A DNA stretch of 64,000 bases from Xylocopa sonorina (GCF_050948175.1 NW_027490123.1:992001-1056000); one strand, 5' to 3'. Shown: positions 52,600 to 63,270, numbered from the stretch's first letter. Notes: generated by a model not told the origin, from the letters alone. Numbers and translations: made by a program.

Positions 52600-55500
52600 T
52601 GTAAATACAAGGAAGTGTGGGATTTGTATTCTTTTGATGTGTAGACGAGATATACATAACGCGTTGTATTGAATATTACATCTTATCGAGACACATAGAA
52701 ATGAGATGCGATATCGCGTTTTAAGAAGCATTAGAACTCTATTGCTTCGATACGTAGACATCTGCAAACGCTATTTCCGAGAAAGGAAGTGTAGCATTTA
52801 CATTCATTTGAAGTGTAGACGAAGAATACATAACACTTCACAATAAATATTATATAATATCTTATCATGAAACACAGAAATGAAATGCAATATGGCGTAT
52901 TAAGAGGCACTAGAACTATATTGCTTCGATACGTAGACATCAGAAAACGCTATTTCCTAGCAAGGAAGTGTGGCATTTACATTCTTTTGAAGTGTAGACG
53001 AGGTATGCACAACACTTCGCAATGAATATTATATCTTATCATGCAACATAGAAATGACATGCGATATCGCGTTTCAAGAAGCATTAGAACTATATTGCTT
53101 CGATACGTAGATATCTGGAAGCACATTTCCTAGCAAAGAAGTGTGGCATTTACATTCTTTTGAACTGCAGACGAGGTATACGTAGCACTTCGCAATTAAT
53201 ATTACATCTTACCATGAAACACAGGAATGAGATGCGATATCGCGTTTTAAGACGCATTAGAACTCTATTGCTTCGATACGTAGACATCACGAAACGCAAT
53301 TCCTAGCAAGGAAGTGTGGCATTTACAATCAGTTGAAGTGCAGACGAGGTATACAAGGAAGAGTGGCATTTACAACACTTTGAAGTGCAGATGAGGTATT
53401 CTTAACACTTCGCAATAAATATTATATCTTATCATGAAACATAGAACTGAGATGCGATATCGCGTTCTAAGAAGCATTACAACTCTATTGCTTCGATTAG
53501 CAGACACCTGGTAACGCTATTTCCTAGCAATGAAGTGCGATATTTACATTCTTTTGATGTGTAGACGAGGTATACATAACACTTCGCAATGAGAATTATA
53601 TCATATCATGAAACATAGAAATGAGATGCGATATAGCGTTATATGAAGCATTACAACTCTATTACTCCGACACGTTGACATCTGGAAAACGGTATTTCCT
53701 CGCAAGGAAGTGTGGCATTTACATTCTTTTGAACTGCAGACGAGGTATACAAAACACTTGCCAATGAATATTATATGTTATCATGAAACATATAAATGAG
53801 ATGCGATATCACATTTTAAGAAGCATTAGAACTCTATTGCTTCGATACGTAGACATCTGCCAACGCTATTTCCTAGCAAGGAAGTGCCGCATTTACATTC
53901 ATTTGAAGTGTAGACGAGGAATACATAACATTTCGCAATGAATATTATATCTAATCGTAAATCATAGAAATGAGATGGGATATCACGTTTTAAGTAGCAT
54001 TAGAACTCTATTGCTTCGGAAAGTAGACATCTGCAAACGCTATTTACTAGCAAGGAAGTGTCGCATTTAATTTCATTTGAAGTGTATGCGAGGTATACAT
54101 AACACTGAACAATGAATATTATATCTGATCATGAATCATAGAAATGAGATGCGATATCGCGTTTTAATAAGCATTAGCACTCTATTGCCACGATACGTAC
54201 ATATCTGGAAACGATATTTCCTAGCAAGAAAGTGTCGCATTTACATTCATTTGAAGTGTATGCGAGGTATACATTACACTTCGCGATTGATATTATATCC
54301 TAACATGAAACATAGATATGAGATGCGATGTCGCGTTTTAAGAAGCATTAGCATTCTATTGCTTCGATACGTGGACATCTGGAATCGCTTTTCCTAACAA
54401 GGAAGTGCGACATTTACATTCCTTTGAAGTGTAGGCGAGGTACACATAACACTTCGCAATGAATATTGTATTTTATCATGAAGCATAGAAAAGAGATGCG
54501 ATATCGTGTTTTGAGTAGCATTGGAACTCTATTGCTTCGATACGCAGACATCTGGAAACGCTATATCCTAGGAAGGGAGTGTGGAATTTACATTCTTTTG
54601 AAGTGTAGTCGAGTTATGCGTAACATTTCCCAATGAATATTATTTCTTATCATGAAACATAGGAATGTGATTCGATATCGCGTTTTAAGACGCATTAGAG
54701 CTCTATTGCTTCGTTACGTAGACATCTGGAAACGCTATTTCCTAGCAGGGAAGTGTGGCACTCACATTCTTTTGAATTGTAGACAAGATATACTTAACAC
54801 TTTGCAATGAATATTATATCTTATCATGAAACACACAAATGAGAAGCTATATCGCGTTTTTTGAAGCATGAGAACTTCATTCCTTCGATACGTAGACATC
54901 TGGAAACGCATTTCCTTGTAGGGAAGTTTGGCATGTACATTCTTTAGAAGTGCAGACGAGGTATACATAACGCATCGCAAAGAATAATATATCATGTCAT
55001 GAAACATAGAATTGTGATGCGACATCGCGTTTTAAGAAGCTTTAGAGTTCTATTGCTTCGATAATTAGACATTTAGAAACGCTATTTTCTAGCAAGGAAG
55101 TGTGGAATTTACATTCTTTTAAAGTGTATGCGAGGTATATATAACACTTCGCAATGAATATTATATCTTATCATGAAACATAGAACTGCGATTCGATATC
55201 GCGTTTCAAGAAGCATTAGAACTCTACTGCTTCGAAAGGTTGACATCTAGAAACGCATTTCCTAGCAATGAAGTATGGCATTTAGATTCTTTTGAAGTGT
55301 AGACGGGGTATGTGAAACACTTCGCAATGAATTTTATAACTTATCATGAAACACAGAAATGAGATGCGACAACCCGTTCTAAGAAGCATTAGAATTCTAT
55401 TGTAATTGATACGTAGTCATCTGGAAACGCATTTCCTATCACAGAAGTGTCGCATTTACATTCCTTTGAAGTGTCGGCCGAGGTACACATAACACTTAGC

Positions 55501-56386
55501 AATGAATATTATATTTTATCATGCAACATAGAACCGAGAAGCGATATCGCGTTTTGAAAAGCGTTAGAACTCTACTGCTACGATACGTAGATATCTGGGA
55601 ACGTTATGTCCTAGCAAGGAAGTTTCGCGTTTATATTCTTTTGAAGTGAATACGAGTTATACATAACACAGCACAATGAATATTATACATTATCACGAAA
55701 CATAGAAATGAGGTGCGATATCGCGATTTAAGAAGCATTAGAACACTATTGCTTCGAAAAGTAGACATCTGCAAACGCTATTTCCTTGCAAGGAAGTGTC
55801 GCGTTTACATTCCTTTGAAGTGAATACGAGGTATACATGACACTTCGCAATGAATATTATATCTTATCATGAAACATAGAAATGAAATGCGATATCGCGT
55901 TTTACGAATTAATAGAACTCCATTTCTTCGATATGTAGACATCTAGAAACGCTGATCCGTTGCAAGGAAGTGTGGGCTTTACATTCTTTTGCGGTGCTTA
56001 CGAGATATGCATAACGCGTTGCATTGATATGGCATTTTATCATGGAACATAGAAATGAGGTGCAATATTGCTTTCTATGGAAAATTAGATCTCTATTGCT
56101 TCGATGCGTAGACATTTAGATACGCTATCGCGTGGCAAGGAAGTATGGGAATAACATTCTTGTGAAGTGCTGACGGGATATACGTAATTACATCTTATCA
56201 TGAGACACAGAAATGAGATGCGGCATCGCGTTATATGAAGCGTTAGACCACTATTACTTCGATAAGTAGATATCTAGAAACAATATTCTGTAGCAAGGAA
56301 GTGTGGGCTTTTCATTCTTTTGAAGTGTTGACGAGATATACATAAGCAATGAGATGCGACATCGCGTTTTGTGCTGCATTGGAACT
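52600..56386. repeat. Tandem satellite array, about 174-bp unit, about 22 copies
   Basis: The landmark GGAAGTGT-like motif recurs near 52611, 52785, 52964, 53137, 53310, 53532, 53705, 53880, 54053, 54228, 54401, 54577, 54749, 54920, 55095, 55269, 55443, 55618, 55791, 55964, 56138 and 56297, a spacing of 171-179 bp. Shared blocks in each unit are GCATTAGAACTCTATTGCTT, GATACGTAGACATCTGGAAA, ACATTCTTTTGAAGTGTAGA and GAAATGAGATGCGATATCGC. The palindrome GCGATATCGC is intact in at least eight units. Units differ by many substitutions, so the array is not freshly homogenised. One internal 47-bp duplication lies at 53310-53403. The last unit is cut off at the LINE fragment. Small open frames within the array are artefacts. 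Confidence 0.95.
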
Positions 56387-56940
56387 CCGGCCTACAGAAA
56401 AGCGTTGATAGAAAAGAACGAGAAACGAATATGGAACTGAAAGTCCTACAAAACGATCTGAACAGATGCCAAACGACGCGAGATATGCAGCAAATGCGAA
56501 TGAATCAAGGGACAGACCTGGTAATAATATTGGAAGCACACAAGATGGACGAATACTGACTGCAAGACAAGAACGGTGACGCTGCGATATGGATAACCGG
56601 CGTTAATCGAAAATCTTTCACATATGGCACCTCATACTCCTCGACTGGAATCGTTCATGCAATGGTCGAAGGAACAAAAGCTATAAGCAGCCACTTCTCG
56701 CCGAACAGGAACGGAAACAAATCGAAGAATATATAAACCAAACTGAGGATAACATAGAAAAGGGAGAGAAATCAAACAGAATAATAATCGCGGGTGACCT
56801 GAACGTTGCGTAAAGTAGAAGAGATTGAGATATTTTCAGCGTCGGACTGTCAATACGTAATATATACCTTCCAAAGTACGAATTACAAGAATAACGAAGA
56901 GGGATTTGCAAGCCTCGATGGAAAGAAAGCGAACTAAGGC
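56387..56940 (+). mobile_element. LINE fragment, endonuclease domain (R1/jockey-like), decayed
   Basis: The plus strand reads, with stop codons and frame breaks, as the start of a non-LTR retrotransposon ORF2. It has an LQNDLNRCQTTRDM-like opening from about 56446, a D-x-V-I-I-LEAHKMDEY stretch, DGDAAIW-like and SSHFSPNRN segments, and IIIAGDLNVA at 56781-56810 followed at once by a stop. These match the apurinic endonuclease domain of R1/I/jockey-type elements, where the GD-x-N motif is catalytic. The reverse transcriptase is absent. The left end abuts a truncated satellite unit, which suggests insertion into the array followed by decay or deletion. Confidence 0.75.
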
Positions 56941-57237
56941 CAAGAAAATATATGATCGACTTATATAATATATAGATATTTATTTTTATTTAGAGGGGAT
57001 TATCTATTTTCAAGTAACTAAAATATATGATAAGTGTAATTATATAAACCAATTTCAAATATTTAATTAAAACATCATGAAATGATATGAAATTAGATAG
57101 GATTTTAGATGTAATGGAGTATCTTAAGGAGATATTATATTTAGAATTAACTAAAATATAGAATATGTATTAATATTTATACGAATTTGAAATATTTACT
57201 TGAAAAGCATGAAAGCATGTGGTCCAGCGTGTGGGAG
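56941..57237. other. AT-rich filler between LINE fragment and dispersed repeat
   Basis: AT-rich sequence with repeated ACTAAAATAT-like words at two places about 160 bp apart (near 57020 and 57160). The second half contains one copy of a GCATGTGGTCCAGCGTGTGG motif that is repeated just to the right. No gene is seen. Confidence 0.4.
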
Positions 57238-57555
57238 ATTAACGGATCGTTGCGAGGTGCATGCGGTCCAGCGAGTGGGAACTCGCGTCTCGTGGTGGGA
57301 CTATCGGCGCGTCTTTCGCGTTTAACTTATAAAATAGTATAATAAAGTAGTATAGCATGAACTTACAATTACGTGTGTGCTGTTCGTGTCTTGCATTCTT
57401 AACGTGTGTAACATTGATTTATAAATTCTTATATGCAGCAATACATTAGTCCGGATGTAGTATATATATGCATGTAAGACGTTTAAAAGTAGAATACAGG
57501 TTCTGGTAAAGTCGGCTCCCTGAATTGGATGAGTCCCCATTGAGGTGATGGGCTG
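57238..57555. repeat. Dispersed repeat, longer copy
   Basis: Longer relative of 49743-49932, about 318 bp. It holds an imperfect 47-bp internal duplication (GCATG-GGTCCAGCG-GTGGGA at about 57209 and 57257) and a TATAAAATA box near 57328 followed by AATAAA near 57339. The TATA plus polyadenylation signal within a few hundred bases resembles a long terminal repeat, but no second flanking copy or primer-binding site confirms that. Confidence 0.65.
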
Positions 57556-57896
57556 CGACTCCGCCTTTTAGTAGAACGAAGTTACTTGTGCGAGTTACTT
57601 GTTCGTCTTTTATAGGCATATATACACTCGTTAGAGGTAGTGAGACAGTAGTGCTCATCGGTGAGATTGAAACAGCAATGCCTGGTGTGAACGAGCCATG
57701 TATACCGGTCGGTTCGAGTAACACAACAGTGCTTGGTGCGTGTGAGCGCGTGCAGGTGTGCGTGCCTAAAAGCTGCCGGTTGCCGGTGCTGTAGGCGAGC
57801 GCGGCAGGTTGCCTGAGCCCAGGGATTGATGACCGAAGTGCGAAAAGGCTCATGTGTGGAATGAGTGGCAGGCGCTACGCACGACGTTACACTTAG
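57556..57896. other. Unassigned GC-richer segment next to the dispersed repeat
   Basis: About 340 bp, richer in GC than its surroundings. A minus-strand open frame (57446-57853) covers it and part of the repeat. It could be the internal edge of an LTR element whose terminal repeat is 57238-57555, but no Gag or Pol motif is visible. Confidence 0.35.
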
Positions 57897-58013
57897 TAGC
57901 AGTTAAGTATAATGCAATGCATAGAACATTACAAATAACTTACCTTGAAACGCTGAAATGAGGTGGGCTCTCGCGTTGCATGAAGCATTAGAACTCTCGG
58001 TTTATATCGATAC
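57897..58013. repeat. Partial satellite unit of the 179-bp family
   Basis: This sequence aligns with the array at 61562-62795 rather than the 174-bp array: AATGC-ATGCATAGAA, then TTACCTTGAAACGCTGAAATGAG, then GCGTTGCATGAAGCATTAGAACTCT (motifs shown in pieces). It stops at a TTAA (58014-58017) where piggyBac copy B begins. It shows that the piggyBac pair lies within satellite DNA. Confidence 0.8.
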
Positions 58014-58118
58014 TTAAATATTTTCATTTCACCATCATTTCCACGGCTAGAACTGACGACCGTTAGTATAAACTTAGAATTATTGTGAACGCAATTGTCT
58101 ACACTTTCGAAAATACTG
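58014..58118 (+). pseudogene. piggyBac copy B transposase, 5' remnant before the nested insertion
   Basis: In the frame that continues at 60276 this reads TDDR, a TAG at 58064-58066, YKLRIIVNAIVYTFENTV and is then broken by copy A. DRLYKLRPI is a common piggyBac-family motif upstream of the first catalytic aspartate, so the TAG has probably replaced a leucine codon. The whole N-terminal domain is missing, so copy B has lost its 5' half by deletion before or after insertion at the TTAA at 58014. Confidence 0.65.
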
Positions 58119-58122
58119 TTAA

Positions 58123-58138
58123 CGCGTTGAGTGCTACG
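58123..58138 (+). repeat. Left terminal inverted repeat of piggyBac copy A
   Basis: Sixteen bases directly inside the left TTAA, inverted relative to 60256-60271 with one mismatch. Confidence 0.9.
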
Positions 58139-58461
58139 CCGATCTTGCTATACTTCTCGCTCAAGCGACAGCGCGTGAGCACTTGAAGCCGAACACTTGA
58201 CTGATGGGTATAAACGAACGATAACTTTGATACACTGTATCTGTTTCGTTTGGCCTGTCGAAATGATATAAGCAATGCATTTTTTTTACAATGTATAAGC
58301 ATAACATAATGGGATGCGGAATGCCAGAGAGGCGAAAGACCAAATACAAGGGGAGAGTCATTCTGAAAAAAAGCCACGGGAGAATAAAGACCTATTGCAG
58401 CAGAGAGAATTCAGTTTTATAGTGACTATTTTGAAAAAGTTTTGGTATCCATCAACTAAAA

Positions 58462-60069
58462 ATGTTGAGAGGACGAACAAATAGTGTCTCGTCGAGTGAG
58501 CTATTTGTACCACGCAAATGTCAGCGTGTAATACCACTACCATTTTCAGATAGTGACAGTTCATCTAGTAGTTCACTAAGGAATACTGAAACATGTGATC
58601 CAAATGATTGGTTTGATCCGCGAGGCAACCAGCCAAACATTATACCTTTTTCAAGTCCCCATGGTGCCAAACTCGCTCATGAAAAAATGCAAAATTGCAG
58701 CACAGTGGAAGATTTTTACGGCCTTTATGTGACGTATAAACTATTTCAACATATAAGCGAACGAACAAATATTTATGCGACACAAAGAACAATCGCTTCC
58801 AAACGTGTTGAAAAATAGGTGCCAACAGGTAAGGATGAAATAAAGAGGTTTTTTGGAGTGGTTTTATGGGTGAGATAGGTAAAGCTCCCATCTTTGCATC
58901 TGTATTGGTCTAAGGATCCATTGTTTATTCAAACATTCCCGCGGAAAATTATGAGTAGAGACATATTTCAAATTCGGTTGAGAATGTTGCATTTTGCCGA
59001 CAATACAAAAGTGGATGCTTCCAACCGTCTCTCAAAGGTTGAATTTTTAATAAAAGAATTAAATATAAATTTAAAAAAATATTATGATCCCGTTGAAGTA
59101 TTATGCATTGACGAGACGGTAATACCATTCCGTGGACGGATCATATTTAGACAGTACGTGAAACCAAAAAAGCATAGATATGGGATAAAAATACTTAAAT
59201 TGTACTGTGATAATCATTACACATGTAATCTCTGCATTTACACCGGCCAATCATTGGATAAAAAAAATACAGCACCCACAAATGTTGTCATGAATTTATG
59301 TGAAAATGTGTTTCACAAAGGCTATACTTTATACACGGATAATTATTATACGAGTGTGGATTTAGCAAACAAACTCATAACAAAAAATACGCATTTGGTT
59401 GGTACTTTTCAACCAAATCGAAGAGGCAATCCAAGTAAAGTTGTGACAGCCAAACTGCGACGCGGAGGAGTCATTGCTCAAGAAAACAGTAGAGGGATTA
59501 CAATCATGAAATGGAAAGGCAAAAGGGATGTTTTAGTTCTTTCGATCAAGGATTCTGACGAAATGAAATTCGTAATAACAAGAGCAGGGGTATCCTGCAA
59601 ACCAAAAATTATTATTAATTATAATAAAGGTAAAACAGCGATTGATCTGTTTGATCAAGCGGGTGCTTACAGTAGTCCACTTAGAAGGTCATTAAAATGG
59701 TATAGAAAACTGGCATTCGACCTTCTTTTGAATATTGCCGTCGTGAATGCGTTACATATGTTCCAAAATGTAACAGGAAGAAAGATGTCAATTACAACAT
59801 TCCGAAACCAATTGGTAAATACTCTCACACGACATTTACATGAAGAAACCCCAATTAGGGTCGATACAAGTAGACGAATTCACAAATTTCATAAGAAGGA
59901 AGGAAAAGCGCATGAAGTACGAGAACATTATGTTGAATGCTACAACACAAACACAAAAATGTTCGGACGCCAGTTAGCGAGGAAAATAACGAAGAAAGTT
60001 ACTACATAGTGTAATATGTGCAAATCACAGCCACATCTCTGCTTAAAAAGTTTTAATAGACTTCATTAA
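58462..60069 (+). pseudogene. piggyBac transposase, copy A, with three in-frame TAG codons
   Basis: One frame of 536 codons runs from ATG 58462 to TAA 60067-60069, broken only by TAG at 58816-58818, 58876-58878 and 60007-60009 (codons 119, 139, 516). It has an acidic Ser-rich N-terminus, NDWFDP and then DEIKRFFGVVLW. The catalytic aspartates are kept: CIDETVIPFRGR (Asp217, 59110), LYTDNYYTS (Asp293, 59338) and AIDLFDQ (Asp395 and Asp398, 59644 and 59653). Beyond the last TAG the frame continues CNMCKSQPHLC, the remains of the C-terminal zinc-binding cysteine-rich domain. Length is near the family norm of about 550-600. It is a pseudogene by stop codons but recently active by its preserved active site and ends. 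Confidence 0.92.
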
Positions 60070-60255
60070 ATATTAGTATCAATTTTTTAATTGTCATTAA
60101 TAGTTTAACCCTTTACAATCAAACTTTACGATAAAACAAGAAGTTCGCTGTCAGTCTCTAGAATCCACGTTGTCCAAACGAAAAGTCGATTGTCAGTCCC
60201 TGGGGACTGATGCCGCCTGAACGGAAAGTTCACTCGGAAAGTCAACGGAAAGTGA

Positions 60256-60271
60256 CGTAGCACTCAACGTG
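60256..60271 (-). repeat. Right terminal inverted repeat of piggyBac copy A
   Basis: Sixteen bases directly inside the right TTAA (60272-60275), the inverse of the left terminal repeat with one mismatch. Confidence 0.9.
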
Positions 60272-60275
60272 TTAA

Positions 60276-61280
60276 GCCCGGTAAAAATATTGTAATCGAC
60301 GAAATCATGGTTTCATGGCGAGGACGCCACAGTTTTTGCCAATATTTCCCAGAAAAGCGGCATAAATATGGTATAAAACTTTACAAACTGTGCCTTCTGG
60401 AAGGATACACACATAACATTCTTATTTACGCCGGAAACAATGCAACCAGAATAGCGAAATCGCATGCGCATGCTGTAGTTATAACGCTGGAGGGTGAATT
60501 ATTATTTGAAAGTCGCGTATTATACGCAAATAGCTTATATACTTGTGTCTCTTTAGCCGAGAAACTTCTGCAAAAAATAACAATTATTTATGGTACAGTA
60601 AAAATTAATACAAAATTTCTTCCGCTGCAGGCCAAACGGAAAATGCAACGGGGTGGCTTTATGTATTTTCAAAATCAGAGCGGCTTTAAATTTTTAAAGT
60701 GGACGGATAAGAGGCCGGTATGCATTCTTGCCACTTCTAAAAACCACAAATGTGTTATTGTCCAGTGTAGTAATAATAAGTTAAAGCCGGAAACAGTGTT
60801 CCTTTATAACAAAGCTAAGAAGGGAATTGACCATCTGATCAGATGTCTTCTTATTACAGTTGATTACGCGGAACAGTAAAATGGTATAGAACAATATTTA
60901 TCGAACTGGTATGCGGGACTTTTCTCGGCAATGCCTCTTATATACATATAAAATGGAGTATCATTGTTATGAAAATATTAAACCTCCGCAAAAAAATTAT
61001 TGACTATTTCCTCAGTACAGTGGATCATCATGGTGAACATACGTCATCTGAAACTGAAGCAGTGCCTAAGAAACTTACACATTTTCTGCGGTCGTTCCAG
61101 GGACGCGCGAGAAATACGAGACAGCTATGTAAAGAATGTCATAAACGTATGTCTAGGATAAATGGTAGGCAGTATGCCGCGAATAAGGCGAGAAAAGAAA
61201 AAACCTGTTGTAGCCGATGTAAGGGCCAACCGGAACTATACCCAACATGTTTTCAAAAATTACATATAAAAATTAAGTAA
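60276..61280 (+). pseudogene. piggyBac transposase, copy B, 3' part (different lineage, inactivated)
   Basis: The frame resumes KPGKNIVIDEIMVSWRGR, with the first catalytic Asp at 60298-60300, then RHKYGIKLYKLC. The usual TDN-YTS block with the second catalytic Asp is replaced by LYANSLYTC, so that Asp is lost. GIDHLIR retains the third. A frameshift near 60860-60880 breaks the frame; from 60882 another frame runs KWYRTIFIELVCGTFLGNA to the stop at 61278-61280. This includes a good C-terminal cysteine-rich domain (LCKECHKRM, TCCSRCKGQPELYPTC). Compared with copy A the protein is clearly divergent, so it is another piggyBac family that served as the insertion target for copy A. Confidence 0.85.
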
Positions 61281-61561
61281 TTATGTTAGGTTTATAATAT
61301 TGATTTGTCATGTTTTAAATATTAATTATATATAATATTAATATTTAATATTATTTTTTAAATTTAATATTAATATTTCCTATTAATTATATAATTAATA
61401 TTAATTGTAATGTCTGTTTACAATGCTGGGAATTGAAAAATAAACCTATTTGGTACTATCTACTATGTGAAATATAAGTTCGACTCATCGTGATGCACAC
61501 CGGCTCACGAAATAGACACGTGTGACCCACCTGTGATGCACGCTGGCGTCCACGTGCTAAA
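61281..61561 (+). other. 3' tail of piggyBac copy B, AT-rich
   Basis: Very AT-rich sequence with an AATAAA polyadenylation signal at 61439-61444, about 160 bases after the copy B stop. Near 61480-61560 two GTGATGCAC words and a final CCACGTGCTAA may be the decayed right terminus, with TTAA mutated to CTAA. The left terminus is not preserved for comparison. Confidence 0.45.
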
Positions 61562-62795
61562 CGTAGAAATTAGATTTACCATCGTATTGCGTGGCGCATT
61601 AGATCACTACAGCTTTGACAAGCAGACAATATGAAACCCCAGCCCGGTGCAAGGAACATTCGAATTTACATTCGTTTGAAGTGAAGAAGTACTTAAGGAT
61701 AATGCGATACATAGGACATTACAACATTCTTGCTTTCGAACGTTGAAATGAGACACTCCGCCACACAGCATGTAGCATTAGAACTCTATTGCTTATACAC
61801 ATAGACACCATGAAACGCCACCCCGATGCAGTTATCTGTAGAATTTGCATTCTTTTGAAGTGTAGAAACAGATCAACGAAACGCAAAGCGTACGAAGTTA
61901 TATCTAACTTACTTTGAGTCGTTGAAATGGTTTGCACCATCGCATTGCATGGAGAAAGAGAACACCATTCCTTTGACACACAGGCACTTTAAACCGCCAT
62001 CCTGTTGCATGAAACTGTATAATTCACATTCTTTTCAAGAGCTTCAGCAAATAAGCATAATGCTATGCATAGAAGATTCTAGCTTACGTTCTTCGAAACG
62101 TTGAAATGAGATGCGCCATCGCATTGTATGGAGCCTTAGTACTCCATTGCTTTTGACAAGCAGACACTACGAAGTATCATACCGTGCACGGAACTGCCGG
62201 ATTCACATTCTTTTGAGGTATACAAGCAGATGAGCATAATGCTATTCATAGAAGATTGCAGCTTACTCACTTTGAATCGTTGAAATATGATGCGACATGG
62301 CATTGCATGGAGCATTCGAACTCTACTGTTCTGAAACGCTGACAGTATGGTGCGCCATCCAGTCGCATGGAGCCGTAGAGTTCACATTCTCTAAAATTTT
62401 AGAAGCAGATATGTATAACGCCATGCATAAAAGATTACAAAATGACATACATTGAAACGTTGAAACGATATTAGCCATCGCAATGCATGGAACATTAGTA
62501 CAGTAGTATTGACGCGCAGACATTATGAAGCACCATCCCGTTACATGAAACTGTAGAACTCACATTATTATGGAATGTAAAAGCAGATAAGCATAATGCT
62601 ACGCATACACGATTACACCTTACTTACTTTGAGACTTTGATATGAGAGGTGCCATCGCATTGCATGGAGCATTAGGACTCTCCTCATTTGACACGCAGAC
62701 ACTGTGAAGCGCCATCCCGTTGCTTGAAACTGTAGAATTCACATTCTTCTGGAGCGTAGAAGCTGATAAACATGATGTTATGCATAACAGCATAC
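61562..62795. repeat. Second tandem satellite, about 179-bp unit, about 7 copies
   Basis: The landmark CGTTGAAATGAG-like motif recurs at about 61741, 61920, 62099, 62278, 62458 and 62636, a regular spacing of 178-180 bp. A further partial unit lies to the left. Shared blocks are GCCATCGCATTGCATGGAGC, CGCAGACACTATGAAGC, CCATCCCGTTGCATGAAACT and ATAATGCTATGCATA. It shares with the 174-bp array the same order of GCATTAGAACTCTATTGC, ACATTCTTTTGAAGTGTAG and GAAATGAGATGCG, so the two are diverged branches of one satellite family. Confidence 0.92.
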
Positions 62796-63270
62796 TGCTG
62801 TTTGATTATTTCACATGTCAACGGAGAAACAAAAATGAATCTTGAGTTAGGAAATAGAATCCAGTATATAAACTGTGAAATAGTTCTGTCGGTTTGAGTA
62901 GGGTACATGACTGTTTATACCTAGTGGCCTGAAAAGAGAACACGTTCAGAGTTTGCGTCGTCTATTTCTTTAAGAAGGAGGACCCTATGTTTCCTATGCG
63001 GAGTCCTCACAATTATTAGAGCTTTTTTAAAACGTAAAGATGTACCTTCAAACCTTAAGAATAATGTTACAGACTATAAAGAACTTTTGACAGCATTTCA
63101 TTTATATTTACCCATAATTCAATAGGTTATGGACCCAGTTTACGTATTTTAATAGTATTAACATTTTAGTAGATATTCTCTTTAGTGATAACTTTCGTGT
63201 ATCTGATTATGTGATTATAAGTGTAATATCAGAAGTATAAATAAGTGATTAAACTAAATTAAAAACCAGG
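62796..63270 (+). other. Possible 5' LTR/leader of the copia remnant
   Basis: AT-rich sequence between satellite and the copia-like gag remnant. A TATATAAA box is at about 62864-62871. By position it should contain the 5' LTR and leader of the element, but I cannot fix its ends or a primer-binding site, and no second LTR is in the window. Confidence 0.3.

Larger units (their letters stand above)
58119..60275 (+). mobile_element. piggyBac-family DNA transposon, copy A (complete ends)
   Basis: The element is bounded by TTAA at 58119-58122 and TTAA at 60272-60275, the target duplication always used by piggyBac transposases. Just inside lie the terminal inverted repeats CGCGTTGAGTGCTACG (58123-58138) and CGTAGCACTCAACGTG (60256-60271), matching at 15 of 16 positions. 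One transposase-like frame (58462-60069) fills most of it. Outside the TTAAs the flanks join into the reading frame of a different piggyBac copy. The ends look mobilisable in trans, but the transposase has in-frame stops. Confidence 0.93.

Noticed and set aside
52570..56115. Small open frames within the satellite
   Set aside because: They recur with the repeat period and carry the same MSTYRSN-type translation, so they are repeat artefacts and not a gene family.
58099..58377. Minus-strand open frame in the piggyBac 5' region
   Set aside because: Lies in the noncoding 5' end of copy A, includes its terminal repeat, and has no homology I can see.
52600..62795. CRISPR-like array
   Set aside because: Repeat units are 174-179 bp, contiguous and diverged, in a eukaryotic genome; this is satellite DNA.
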